Origin: Polydactylus sextarius
Lineage: Eukaryota; Chordata; Actinopteri; Polynemidae
Direction: 5' to 3'
Length of the DNA: 64,000 nt
Assembly: GCA_016801845.1 (NCBI GenBank)
Contig: CM028926.1
Location: forward strand, 10,889,001 to 10,953,000
Position 1 is the first letter of the stretch; each line of letters begins with the position of its first letter. Shown here in pieces: positions 17,856 through 29,411 of this stretch. The notes under the pieces are model-generated. The model saw nothing but the letters and a program-made list of their open reading frames with translations, was not told where the DNA came from and made no database searches. A program made the position numbers and the translations under genes.

Positions 17856-18762
17856 TCAACTTTTTTGTTGAAAAACGTACAAATGTCCCTCAGTATAAAA
17901 CGTGACTATGTACAGTTGCAGTAAAGTAAACTAACAGCAGTCTAGTCTGTATGACAGACACTATATGGATCGATGTTACACCCACAGATGTAATAACACA
18001 CTGATGATCACTAACTGACTCAACACATCTGAATAAAAGGTGAAAAATAAGTGTATTGTTTAACCCAAACTACAGTAGCTCTGAAAACTGAAACATCTGT
18101 AACATCTGTCATCTGTAATGCTGTTTTTGATCCGAGCGAAGAGCAAATTAAACTGGAAACAAGTTGATTTAACTGCAATTTAACGGAACCAAACAGTCGA
18201 TAATAAATAGTTTAAGTGGAAGTTTACAGCTTTGATGTTTCAGTGAGAAGCTGAAAGTTCAGTAGCGATGATTTTCAGAATTTTGTAGTTGTACTTTGGT
18301 GACAGGAAATCAGTTACAAAAGTCATGACACCTGCTGAGAAGTGAATCGTTTTAGGAAAAAAAATCCTTGCTCTGGTTGTGAAATACAAAATCTGACTAA
18401 ATTAGTCTTAACTGTTCTTTATATAAAATGGACAGATACAGCTCTACACAGAGCATCTGGTAGAGAGCTGAGGGGCTTTCTGCAGATTTTGTGGATTCAG
18501 AGTGAAATACTAAAAGCTGAGTGGATCATTTTAAATCCCAGACACCCTGGTGGTCTTAAACGCTGGTTGTTTACCAGCTGGTGGAGCTGATTGTGACAGA
18601 GCATCTTTAGTGTGAAGTCATTTTAAATTGTATTTTTCTGTTGTAAAATTTGTCTAAATTGATGATGTCGTCTGCTGTTCAACCCAGTTCTGATTGTTTC
18701 ACAGTAATGATGTTATTGTGTCGCTGCGGCGTCTTGGTGGTGACGTCGTGCGTCGTTCACCT
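17856..18762 (-). other. ercc2: ercc2 3' UTR
   Basis: About 0.9 kb between the ercc2 stop and the minus-strand AATAAA, with no competing coding signal. Confidence 0.5.
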
Positions 18763-21700
18763 TTAAGTCTGATGAGCGACCTGAGTGATTTTCTGCAGCA
18801 TCTCCTCCGACTGCAGCTGCTCGAGAGTCAACAGAGACAAACCCAGCTGGTCCTCCTGAAGATGGAGACGTCATAAGAAAAGTCATTAGACAAAGGTAAA
18901 AATCATCTGTTTTCTTGTTCGCTATGCAGCTGTAGATCAGCTGTTTAACAGAAACTGTGAATCGTACATGTTTGAAAGGCTGAGCCATCTGTCGTAGGAA
19001 GTGTTTGGACAGTTGCACGGCCTCGTCCACCGTCAGGTTCAGACTGCCGTCGTTGATGTGCTCCTGAATCCAGCGAGGAAGTTTCCCACGTTTGTCTGCT
19101 CGGGCGTAGCGCTGCGGAGGAGGAGAAAGGAAATATTGGTCCATTTTTACTCACCAAGATCAGTAGAGAGAAAAAGCTGAAGAAGAAAGATCACAAACCT
19201 TATCAGCAAAGATCATGAGTCCGTAGTCGGTCTTTCCTCTGATGGCTCTGCCCACACACTGAGCAGCGTGACGCATGGCGTCAAACGTCAGGAAGTCGTT
19301 CTCTCTGATCTGAAACTGATCACGAAGGTACTCGAGACGAGCCTGAGACATGAGGAAAGTTTCATTGTTAAAATGAAAACAGCAGATTTAGATCATTTTA
19401 TAACAAACAGTTCTGACCTTCAGGATGCGGCTCTGAGTGTAAACGTACGGGACTCCAAACATGATGACAGCGCGGCCGAAATGGTGAACTGAGCGGAAAA
19501 AAAACAAGATCAGTTAATACGTTGAAAATCTTAATGTTGTGTAAATAATGTCTCATTTCTGATCATTTACCAAAATCTATTCCTTCAGACACCTTCCCTC
19601 TGGCCACAGACAAGAGGATGGCGCCTCGGCCGTTCTCACACGCCTGAAGAGCAGAGACGGACGGAAAGGTCAGAGGTCAAAAACCAGAAGATAAAATATT
19701 ACAATCAGTGTGAATTCATCACTACCAGGAACCATCATCTGTTCCATTGTTCCTACTAGTGCGATCCTGGCAGCGATAATCTAATTTTCTGTATATTTCT
19801 TTCTTAATTAATTAGTATAAAATAAGATGCCGGGTGTTTTTCTAACCTCCTGGTATTTCTCCAGGGCCATACTCGTCTCTGCTGCATCTGGAGTCTCAAT
19901 GAAGATCAGTTTGTTTCTCTGGATATTCTCCAGGATTCCCTGCAAATAAACATGTGAGATACATAAGGAACAAGAGAATATACAAAGAGAAAAAACAAGA
20001 TTGAGTGTGTGAGGTGTGTTTGCTGCGTCCACACTGACCTGTTCATACCAAGACGCCACTATGTTCTCCATGTAAACGTAGCTGGTGAAAAACGCCACGA
20101 TGCCGTCAGGAACGATGGCCGACATCTCCAGGAGAAGGTTCCCGTAGTTTCGAATCACAGCTGGAGACAAAATGGACAAATGATATTGTTGTTTCTGAGA
20201 GAAAAATTACATCTGATATGTTTGGAGAGATTTCCACAAACCAAAGTCTTCTCTGGTCTCAAACTTTGAGCTGAGCGCCACCTGATCGTTTCCTCTTCCA
20301 ACAATCTATAAAGACAAAACAGAAGAAAAACGAGGTAAAAAAAGGTCCAACAAAGTCAAATTTGCAATTTAGTATTTTCCATGAATGTGTTTGGGAAAGT
20401 GTGTGTCTGTGTGTAGTTACACACCAGAGGACAGAGGCAGGTCCGAGCCAGCGTCATGGTGAAAGACGCCATCGTGACGGGACGGAAGTCCAGGATTCGA
20501 GGATAGATGTCGAGTGGAGAGAGAGTCTGAGGAGGACAAGAGTCAAAATGATGGTGAGGATGATATATTTTTAAAAAAATCTCAAGTGAAATAAGAGTAA
20601 TAATATCAAATTTACCCCTGAGGTGATGACGACTGACTGAAATCTTTGAAAAACAGGTTTGATGGCGATAGACGGATCCATGCAACTGAGAAAAGACAAA
20701 AACAAAGAGTAGATAGCAGAAGAGTCAGTTGTTTTCCCTCTGTGATCATTATAACTTATAAACATCACACCAGATGTTGTTTAACCTGAAGTGCAGCACA
20801 GGGTTGGCGATGGTTGGAGTTCTGTCCTCAAACGGCTCAATGATTATGGTAAAACCTTCAGATACAGAGAGAAATGTTTTATCAAGATAAAAGCAGACAC
20901 ATACAACATATAACATCTTCCCGAGTGATAGTACCTTGACTGTAGGTGCTGACCAGAGTAGCAAAGTTAGAGATGAGAGTAATGGCGGAGAAGTCTGCGA
21001 TGTCGGCAATCTCCAGAGTTCGTAGTAACGACTGCAGCCGCTCTGCACAAAACCTGGAGACACATGAAAGATTGAAGAGAGAAAGTTTAAGGTGCGAGAG
21101 GATGAGTAGTTAAGTGAGTTAAGGTGATCGTCAAAGCCAAACCTGACCTCAGAGGTTTGCGGTCGATGCAGACTTTATCGAAGATGTCCTTGAGGAACTG
21201 AGGTGAACTCTCCTGAACGACGTGTTGGACTCTGAGACGAGACTTCAGATACTCCAGGAAACGTCTCAAGAAACCAACAAAGTGCTCAGCTGTACGAATC
21301 GTTCCAGGAACTGCCTCTGAAACACAGAGAGAGAGCAGAAAGACGTCAGAGGCCGTTTGGTTTTATGTTTTTAATTCAATGTTAATTTAGTACCTTGAAG
21401 AATTTCATCTGGTAACACTGGGTTTGAGAGGTAGACGTCGGTTTCTCTGGCGACGTTGGCTTCCTTCAGCCCCTCCACCAGCCGCCTGTACTCCTCCTTT
21501 AGTTTAGCAGCATCTGTCTCTTTTATCCTTTTAGAAACAAGAAGATGAAAACCAATAGTAAACGAATACATCTGAATAAAACCACATTTGTTCAGTAAAT
21601 GTGACCATTTTAACATTCAGTAACTTCAGCCCACAGCAGACGGTGAACTGGATACAACCGGCTCTGGAAACTTCAGACTTGTGTTTATCCAGTGTAGATT

Positions 21701-23937
21701 AACTGAACTATGTGTTTACACATTTCAGATGGTGACAAACTTGTCGACAATGTGGCGCTGGACACATCTCAGTCCACCGGTGTCTTACTTGTGTATTGTG
21801 TTCTGCAGAGTGTCGACATTGTTCTGGCAGCGGTCCAGTGTCCGTCTGGTGATGTTCACACTCATGGAGTCGATACAAACGTTGTCTGAGGACAGACGGG
21901 AGGTGGAGTTAAAAGATGGAGGAAAGATTTAAAAAACAAGCTCATGTTTTCAGGACCTAAACCTCACCGATATTATGAGCCTCATCAAACACCACCACAG
22001 ATTTCTTGGCCAGTTCTTTAGACACCAGGTCGGCTATCTTAGGGTCCAGTAAGTAGTGATAACTGTACACCACGATGTTGGCATGGAGGATCTGAGAGGA
22101 AATAAAGATAAAACAATGAAGTGAAGAATCATCCCGTCTCAGAGACTTATTGTTTTTATTGCAGTAAAATGTGCAGCTGAGTTGTTGGTTCATTTATTTT
22201 GTCCTCGAGCTTTTTCTGCAGAGCAACGTACTGAATATCGGGCCAGGTAATACGGACACCATCCTTTCCTCCTGCCAAAGTCCTTCAGGTCGTCCAGGTT
22301 GTAGATTCCAGCAGGAAGAGGAACCTGTCGACCGACTGCATCAAACTCCTGCAAAGAAAAAAAAAAACACAATGTGAGATGAACCTAAAGGAAACCAGAG
22401 CTGAATAAAAAGCTCACAGCTCCAGGAAAAACATCTGAGATACTATGAGTTCATTCAGATATGAGCTCTAGTCTGTAGTTACACACAACGTGATATGTGA
22501 TCACCTCTCATTGTTTGCTTTAGCCCAGTTAGACATCACAAAGGAAGAGTTACACTGTTGATCATTATGGTTTCTGTTCTCAGGTTTCACTGCTGCTGTG
22601 TCGATCTGACCTCTTACCTCATAGAAACGACAGGCCGGCTGGTCGGGGTTACTGTGTCGTTGTGCTCGAATGTACGATGCTGTGAGACTGTGACATTTCC
22701 CATCAACCTCCTTACCGAAGCGCAGAGAGCTCACCTAAATATAAACAGAGGATCCTGATCAAGTAATGACTCTTTAGACGTGTGTGTGTTAGCTGTGTTT
22801 GAGCTCTGATGGTCGTACCTCAGGGTGGACACAGAGGTTTTTCCTGGAGGAAAGAGCCAGAGCCAAGAAGTTGTTGGTTTCTCCAGTTTCTTTGGAATAA
22901 AACTCCATCAGCTTCCTCAGCTCCTCCACGACCTGATCAGTGAATCAGAGACACGATTTAATATGAAACACAAACCAAATGATTTGTGCCGCTCATCGTT
23001 TTAAATGTTTCTACGTCACATCGGGTTATTGAGTCACCTTCTCAATCTCAGGGACTGTTCTGGAGCAATAAATTAATTTGGTCACTTCCAGAGGAAAAGC
23101 CTGAGAGAGAAAGAGACATGAGCTGGTGTAAACCACGGTGATGATATAACTGGTACAACCTGAAAGCTCAGGAAGTCAGAGAGAAAAGTTAAACTCACCC
23201 TTTGATAGGCAACGATGAGAGACAGCAGAGAAATGGTCTTCCCTGTTCCTGACGGCATCTCCAGGACTCCATGACCCTGAACACGAACGACGAAACAAAA
23301 ACATTTACTTTACTGCACAAAACAAGAAGAGAGAATCAATTCACTTCATACATGTTTACTCACCGATATCAGAGGAAAACACTGTGTTTTTGTGAGTGAT
23401 GCATTTACCAAAGTTTAAAATGATACAGGATAAACACTGAGATATTTAGGTTAATGGTGGAGAGTATCAACGTTACATACATCCTGAAGTTCATGACTGT
23501 GACTTCAGCAGCAAACAACTCACCTTAGCATCCAGAGTCCTCTTCAGCTCCAACATGTAGGAATACTGCTCCGGATAAATGTAGTCATATGGAAAATACA
23601 CCAGCAGACCCTCGATGTTGAGTCTGGAGGGAAAATATATTAATGACTGAATTTACACAAGCGGCAGAGACAGTTTCCTTCTCTGTTTGTACTAAGAGAT
23701 GAGGAACATGTGTATGAAGCTAATGTAGCAGCTAAATCTGCAGCAGACATCAAACCTCATCAAAACACACGTTGACCGTTAAATTAAAGAGAATAAGGTG
23801 ATTAAACTGCAGCTGTTGGTGGAACAGTTACACTTTATTTAACTCGTTAATGTTAAAGTTAATGCTAACATGCTAACTCTGACCAAACATCACGTCTCTA
23901 CGAGTTAAAACGTTTTTTTCAGAAAAACTCACTTCAT
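18763..23937 (-). CDS. ercc2: TFIIH helicase subunit XPD
   Basis: Complete gene of 23 coding exons. From the start: 23933-23937, 23524-23623, 23199-23276, 23038-23100, 22819-22932, 22618-22734, 22232-22348, 21968-22091, 21789-21885, 21394-21527, 21148-21316, 20935-21053, 20786-20855, 20616-20685, 20425-20526, 20242-20305, 20039-20160, 19847-19939, 19571-19643, 19418-19488, 19199-19342, 18968-19111, 18763-18855. The lengths sum to 2283 nt, or 760 aa, the same as human XPD. XPD is the 5'-3' SF2 DNA helicase of TFIIH that opens damaged DNA in nucleotide excision repair and bridges to the CAK kinase module. Visible: Walker A PSGTGKT (Lys48), four Fe-S cysteines at 116, 134, 155 and 190, DEAH box 234-237, and the motif VI region HAAQCVGRAIRGKTDYG. 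Coding exon 1 is only five bases long (ATGAA). Residue 751 is Gln. Confidence 0.98.
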
Positions 23938-24148
23938 CTTATCAACACGTGTCGTCGCCGCTTCTCTTCTTTAACATCAACTTTAGTTATTTTAAATAAA
24001 TATTAATAACTTTGACTTAAAATAACACAACCTGCTGCAGAGAAACGTTACTGGCTACAAATGACAGAAGAAGAAGAAAAAAGAGAAGAAGAAGAAGCTG
24101 CAGTTACATTTTAGGCTCATTACCGCCCTCTGCGGCCAACGCATGAAC

Positions 24149-24150
<2 letters not shown>
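23938..24150 (-). promoter_or_regulatory. ercc2: ercc2 5' flank: polypurine tract and CTCF-like site
   Basis: Upstream of the ercc2 ATG lie a 35-bp polypurine (GAA-rich) tract at about 24064-24098 and a CTCF-like core (complement of 24123-24137, GGCCGCAGAGGGCGG). The start site should fall in or near this interval because the five-base coding exon 1 begins at 23937. No TATA box is evident for ercc2. Confidence 0.45.

Positions 24151-24228
<78 letters not shown>
24151..24228. repeat. (AT)n microsatellite
   Basis: About 39 uninterrupted AT units between ercc2 and the putative divergent transcript; cruciform-prone. Confidence 0.97.
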
Positions 24229-24233
<5 letters not shown>

Positions 24234-24326
24234 AATTATACGATTTTTTTTCCCCAAATATTTGACAGAAACTGAAGCAGTTCCTTCCTCCTCCGTCACC
24301 TGACTCACAGCTCCGCCCTCAGAGGT

Positions 24327-24333
24327 TTTATAA
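24327..24333 (+). promoter_or_regulatory. TATA-like box for a divergent transcript
   Basis: TTTATAA lies 59 bases upstream of the ATG of the two-exon candidate that starts at 24392, a plausible TATA to start-codon distance. Confidence 0.3.
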
Positions 24334-24391
24334 TCAACCATCTCACCTGTGCAGCCTCTTTCCAGCCTGAACAAAGAACCTGACCAACCTC

Positions 24392-25072
24392 ATGGTGGAG
24401 GCCTCATCTGACTACATGACTCCGTGTAAGTCTGATTTTTATTTGTTGTGTAGTTGTGCTGTTGTTGCATTACTGGTTAAATTGGTAACTAAGTGATTAT
24501 TTGTCAGTTTTATTTAGTTTGTATTGTGGATGTAATTTGTTTGAAATGTGTCTAATGTTGGTTGATAAAATCCAAACTGATCCTGAATAAAAAAACAAAA
24601 TAAAACTAATGCGGTTGTTGTGTGTTGTTCTTTGTCCTGAGTTCATCTTCACTGGATTTTATTTTACTGTTTTATCGTTGTGGGAATGTTTAAGATGCAT
24701 AAAAAGAAACCTGAACTAAAGTTTTTAAGTTCTTCAACATGGCATCATTGTGTTTTGTTAAATAAATGTTGTGAAGATCTGTTTTTCTTCTCTCTCATCT
24801 GATTGTTCTCACCTGTTTGTCAAGACTAATTAAATACTGAACCGTGTTGCAGTCGTTCCGTTATCACCTTCACATGGGGACGTGTTGATGAGATTAGATC
24901 TTATTCTTTAATTTGTTAATTTAACAGTATTTTATTGTGTTGAAGGACAAATTGTCTGTGTTCAACTTTAAACTTTTCCTCTGTTTGTTTCTTTCAGGTA
25001 TCACAGTTGATGTTGTTCTGGTTATTAAGATGAATCTGAAGCCTGAATCAGACCTGAACCTTTTACAATCAG
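24392..25072 (+). CDS. Candidate small two-exon gene divergent from ercc2
   Basis: I do not recognise this product. An ATG at 24392 opens MVEASSDYMTP and meets a perfect donor (GTAAGT) after 24425. A good acceptor (TTTCTTTCAG) at 24988-24997 opens a second exon, 24998-25072, that keeps the frame (residues C-ITVDVVLVIKMNLKPESD, then LNLLQS). It ends at another donor, GTATGA. A TATA-like box sits upstream. The frame is therefore open for 36 codons across a consensus intron, but no third exon could be followed into the repeat array to the right. It could be the 5' end of a small gene, a noncoding RNA produced from the ercc2 promoter region, or chance. Confidence 0.25.
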
Positions 25073-25640
25073 GTATGAACTTGAAGTAACTGTTTGTTTT
25101 ATTTTTTGTACTAAAATTTGAAGTAAAATTTAAAATAACAATGAAACTGAGAATTAATTCTGAAAATAAACCTCTTTATTATATTCTACATAAATATTTG
25201 TATTTATTTACATACTGGGTTGATGATGAATTGAAGAAATTGTCTTTGTCATTCAGCCTCTTGTAGCGGTTGTATGTTTGTATTAATACTGTTTAATTCT
25301 GGTTGATAAAATAAGATAAAATAAAACATTAAATGCTTGAATCAGAAACATGTTTCATGTCGGAATTAATTATTGTTTTATCAAACTTTCGTTTCACCGC
25401 TGAATCTTTCAACCAAATGTGATAAATTTGCTGTTTAAGTCACATTTAAAGTTTATATCTTCTGTTTAACATTTTCATATGATTTGAGAACGTGGTTTAC
25501 TAAGATTAATATAATTAAACATAAAATATGTGTCGATACATTTATAGAGAAAATAATTTGAAAGTTTAGTCTCGTAGTTATGAATTAAAAAAAAGAAAAG
25601 AAAAAAAGCTGTTTTGTGAACATATTTTGAAAGGACGAAC
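25073..25640. other. AT-rich spacer
   Basis: No gene, microsatellite or array motif was recognised between the candidate exon and the left edge of the tandem array. Confidence 0.6.
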
Positions 25641-26078
25641 AGGAAGTTGCTCCTATTAAATTAGTAAAACTAGCATCAGCGCTAAAAATCCTGACAGTTT
25701 ATTATTATAATTATTATATCAGTTTTAATCCTTCAGTGATTTAATAAAAACACATATTAAAAAATAATAAATTACCAGCCAAAACTGCGCTAACTCGATT
25801 TAGTTAATCGCGTTTTCGCGGCTTTTCAATATTTCAATAACACTTCACTGTTTAAAAGAACGAGGTTTTTTAAATGTATCATCTGTTTTAAGAAATAAAT
25901 GGGAGGTTAAAGAATCGGTTTGCTAGTTGTCATTAGCAAATGCAGTTTGTTTTCATTTAACAACCAACGGAAGCGTTTAAAAACTTTCGTTGAACTAATT
26001 TGAAAGGATTTACCGGAAGTATCAACGCAATGATTATTGATGAGAGTTTTACTAATACATTGTAATACCAAATTTTGT

Positions 26079-26151
26079 CCACAAGAGGGCAGTGACTATT
26101 GTGATTGCTATTAATGATCTGGCGATTATACGTGTTACTGCCCTCTGGTGG
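26079..26151. promoter_or_regulatory. CTCF-like inverted motif pair, unit 1
   Basis: A forward core CCACAAGAGGGCAG at 26079-26092 and a reverse core (CTGCCCTCTGGTGG) at 26138-26151. The flanks ('ACCAAATTTTG' forward, 'CAATTTGGAACTAC' reverse) are also inverted homologues. Confidence 0.55.
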
Positions 26152-26762
26152 TCACAATTTGGAACTACAGCTCCGAAGTAAAACTAGCATTAGTGCTACA
26201 ATCACATGAGGCTAGTACTTCCGGTGAATCCTTTCAAAGTAATAGTTAAACGAAACTTCCGTTGGTTGTAAAATATAAATCAACTGCTATGACGAGCAAG
26301 TCGAAGGTTATAAACGATTTCTGATCGTAGTTGTACAGTTTTAGTGAAGGTAGATATTTACGGCAAATTAAAGGTTGTTGAGGTCACTATTCTGTACATT
26401 AATAAAAATAAATACATGTAGACAAGCTAGCATGCTAACACTCGCGATAAATTCCTTTTGAAAATATTGGTAAAATCGACAATTACGAGTTAGCGCTAAT
26501 GTTAGCATAGCTAGCCTCTACTTTCCTCCGTCTGTTATCTTGTATGTTCTGACATTTTAGTGGTAGATTTATTTCTTTTGGTAAAAAAAAAAGTGTAGTT
26601 TTCGTGGTTTCATTGGAACTAGTAGCGCGTTTTCCCTTCGAGTGTTTGATTTAGTTTCTTTCTTTTTTTTCGCCGGCATGTTTTGAAAAGTTACATATGA
26701 AGCAACTTTTTACTGAACTTCCTGCTTTAACGCGATCTTTACTAATCTACTGTTAGACCGAT

Positions 26763-28104
26763 TAAATTAGTAAAACTGGCGTCAGTGCTAAAATTTAAAA
26801 AAATTAAATAAATACAAATAATTAAAAAACTGCTTCCGGTAAACCCTTTCAACGTAATACAGTAATGATCCCGATGGAGTGTTAGCATGCTAACTTATCT
26901 ACTTTGTTTTTTTTGTTGTTGTTGTTTTTAAACTAATGTATCGCAGTCGACAGACGTGAATCTAACTGATGTCGTTTTAAATGATTTGAAAAAATAAAAA
27001 ATAAAAATAATAATACAATTGGAAATATAAACATAGTTTATTAGCCAATGCTACACTAATACAGACGATCTAATAAGCCGCGTTTTCGCGGTATTTCAAC
27101 ATTTCAGTAAAATTTAAAAAATATTACATTAAAGCGTTTTATTAGTTTATTAAACTATTCATATAAAATAAACGGGAGGTTAATAAAAGACGTAAACGTT
27201 TACTAACCGACTCGGAATGCTAGTTTTCGTTAGCCTTGCTAATGTTATAGCTTTCGTGAACATTATAAACACAAGAGTCGATGTGACCTTCACAGTTCTC
27301 GTCGCTGTAGTTTATTTATATTTAACAACTGTTACTTTGAAAAGATTAATCGGAAGTACCAACCTGATGAATTTTGCACTGATGCAAATTTTACTAATAA
27401 ATTGTAATACCATATTTTGACCACAAGAGGGCAGTGAATGTTCTGATAGTCAGAAACCTAATTGTATATTAGTATCTTAATATCCAAGTGCCCTCTGGTG
27501 GTCACAGTTTGGAACTACAGCACTGAAGTAAAACTAGCGTTAGTGCTAAAAATCACATGAGGCTAGTACTTCCGGTAAATCTTTTCAAAGTAATAGTTAA
27601 ACGAAACTTCCCAGTTGGTTGTAAAATATAAATCAACTGCTATAACGAGCAAGTCGAAGGTTATAAACGATTTCTGATCGTAGTTGTACAGTTTTAGTGG
27701 AGGTAGATATTTACGACAAATTAAAGGTTGTTGAGGTCACTATTCTGTACATGAATAAAAATAAATACATGTAGACAAGCTAGCATGCTAACACTCGCGA
27801 TAAATTCCTTTTGAAAATATTGGTAAAATTGACATTACGAGTTAGCGCTAATGTTAGCATAGCTAGCCTCTACTTTCCTCCGTCTGTTATCTTGTATGTT
27901 CTGACATTTTAGTGGTAGATTTCTTTCTTTTGGTAAAAAGAAAAGTGTAGTTTTCGTGGTTTCATTGGAACCAGTAGCGCGTTTTCCCTTCGAGTTTATT
28001 TTTTCTTTTTTTTCGCCGTCATGTTTTGAAAAGTTACATATGAAGCAACTTTTTACTGAACTTCCTGCTTTAACGCGATCTTTACTAATCTACTGTTAGA
28101 CCGA
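26763..28104. repeat. Array unit 2
   Basis: Runs from the GATTAAATTAGTAAAACT block to its next copy about 1342 bp on. It contains the inverted CTCF-like pair, paired ETS-like motifs, the palindrome GTTAGCATGCTAAC and the AAGCTAGCATGCTAACAC block. Confidence 0.8.
27421..27501. promoter_or_regulatory. CTCF-like inverted motif pair, unit 2
   Basis: Forward core at 27421-27434 and reverse core at 27488-27501, 67 bp start to start, the same spacing as in unit 3. Confidence 0.55.
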
Positions 28105-29411
28105 TTAAATTAGTAAAACTAGCGACAGTGATAAAAAAAAAAACAAAACAAAAAAAAAACTAATGCTTCCGGTAAACCCTTTCAAATTAATATAGTAATG
28201 ATCCCGATGGAGTGTTAGCATGCTAACTTATCTACATTATTTTTTTGTTGTTAAACTAATGTATCGTAGTCGACAGACGTTAATCTAACTCCGATATCGA
28301 TTTAAATGATTAAAAAAGACAAAAGAAATTCAATAATAATACGACTAAAAATATAAACGTAGTTTACTAGATAATGCTACACTACTACAGACGATATAAG
28401 CCGCGTGTTTGCGGTTTTTCAACATTTCAGTGAAATTTAAAAAATATTACATTAAAGCGTTTTATTAGTTAATTAAACTATTCATTTAAAATAATAAACG
28501 AGGTTAATAAGACATAAACGTTACTAACCGACTCGGAATGCTAGTTTTCGTTAGCCTTGCTAATGTTATAGCTTCTGTAAATATTATAAACCGAACCAAG
28601 AGTCGATGTGATCTTCACAGTTCTCGTCGCAGCAGTTTATTTATATTTAACAAATATTACTTTGAAAGGATTAATCGGAAGTACTGACCTGCTGATTTTT
28701 GCACTGATGCGAATTTTACTAATAAATTGTAATACCATATTTTGACCACAAGAGGGCAGTGAATGTTCTCATAGTCAGAAACCTAATTGTATATTAGTAT
28801 CTTAATATCCAAGTGCCCTCTGGTGGTCACAATTTGGAACTACAGCACTGAAGTAAAACTAGCGTTAGTGCCAGAATCATATACTATTACTTCCGGTATA
28901 CCTTTCAAAATGCTAAACGAAATTTCCCAGTTGGTTATAAAATATAAATCTACTGCTATGACGAGCAAGTCAAAGGTTATAAACTATTTCTTGTCGCAGC
29001 TGTACAGTTTTAGTGAAGGTCGATATTTACGATAAATTTTAGGTTGACTGTGCTGTACTGTCCAATAGTTTGAAAAAATTATCACTGTAGACAAGCGAAC
29101 ACGCTAGCATGCTAACATTCTCCTCAAATTCCTGTTGAAAAATACTGGTAAAACTGACAAAACGCTAATGTTAGCATAGCTAGCCTCCGCTTTCCCTCCG
29201 TCTGTTGTCTTGTATGTTCTCCGACATTCTAGTGGTAGGTTTCGTTGTTTGGATTAAAACGAACTTGTGTGGAGTTTAGTTTGAACTGGGGACACGTTTT
29301 CACCTCCGAGTACTTTATTTTTAGTGAACATATTTTGAAAGGTTACAGGAAGTTACTTTCTATTGAACGTTCTGCTTTAACGAGATCTTTACTAATTTAC
29401 TATGCTGGACC
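28105..29411. repeat. Array unit 3
   Basis: Next copy of the same ordered blocks, about 1307 bp. It differs from unit 2 mainly by small indels and substitutions that increase toward its right end. Confidence 0.78.
28746..28826. promoter_or_regulatory. CTCF-like inverted motif pair, unit 3
   Basis: Forward core at 28746-28759 and reverse core at 28813-28826. Both cores are intact although the surrounding unit has diverged. Confidence 0.55.
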
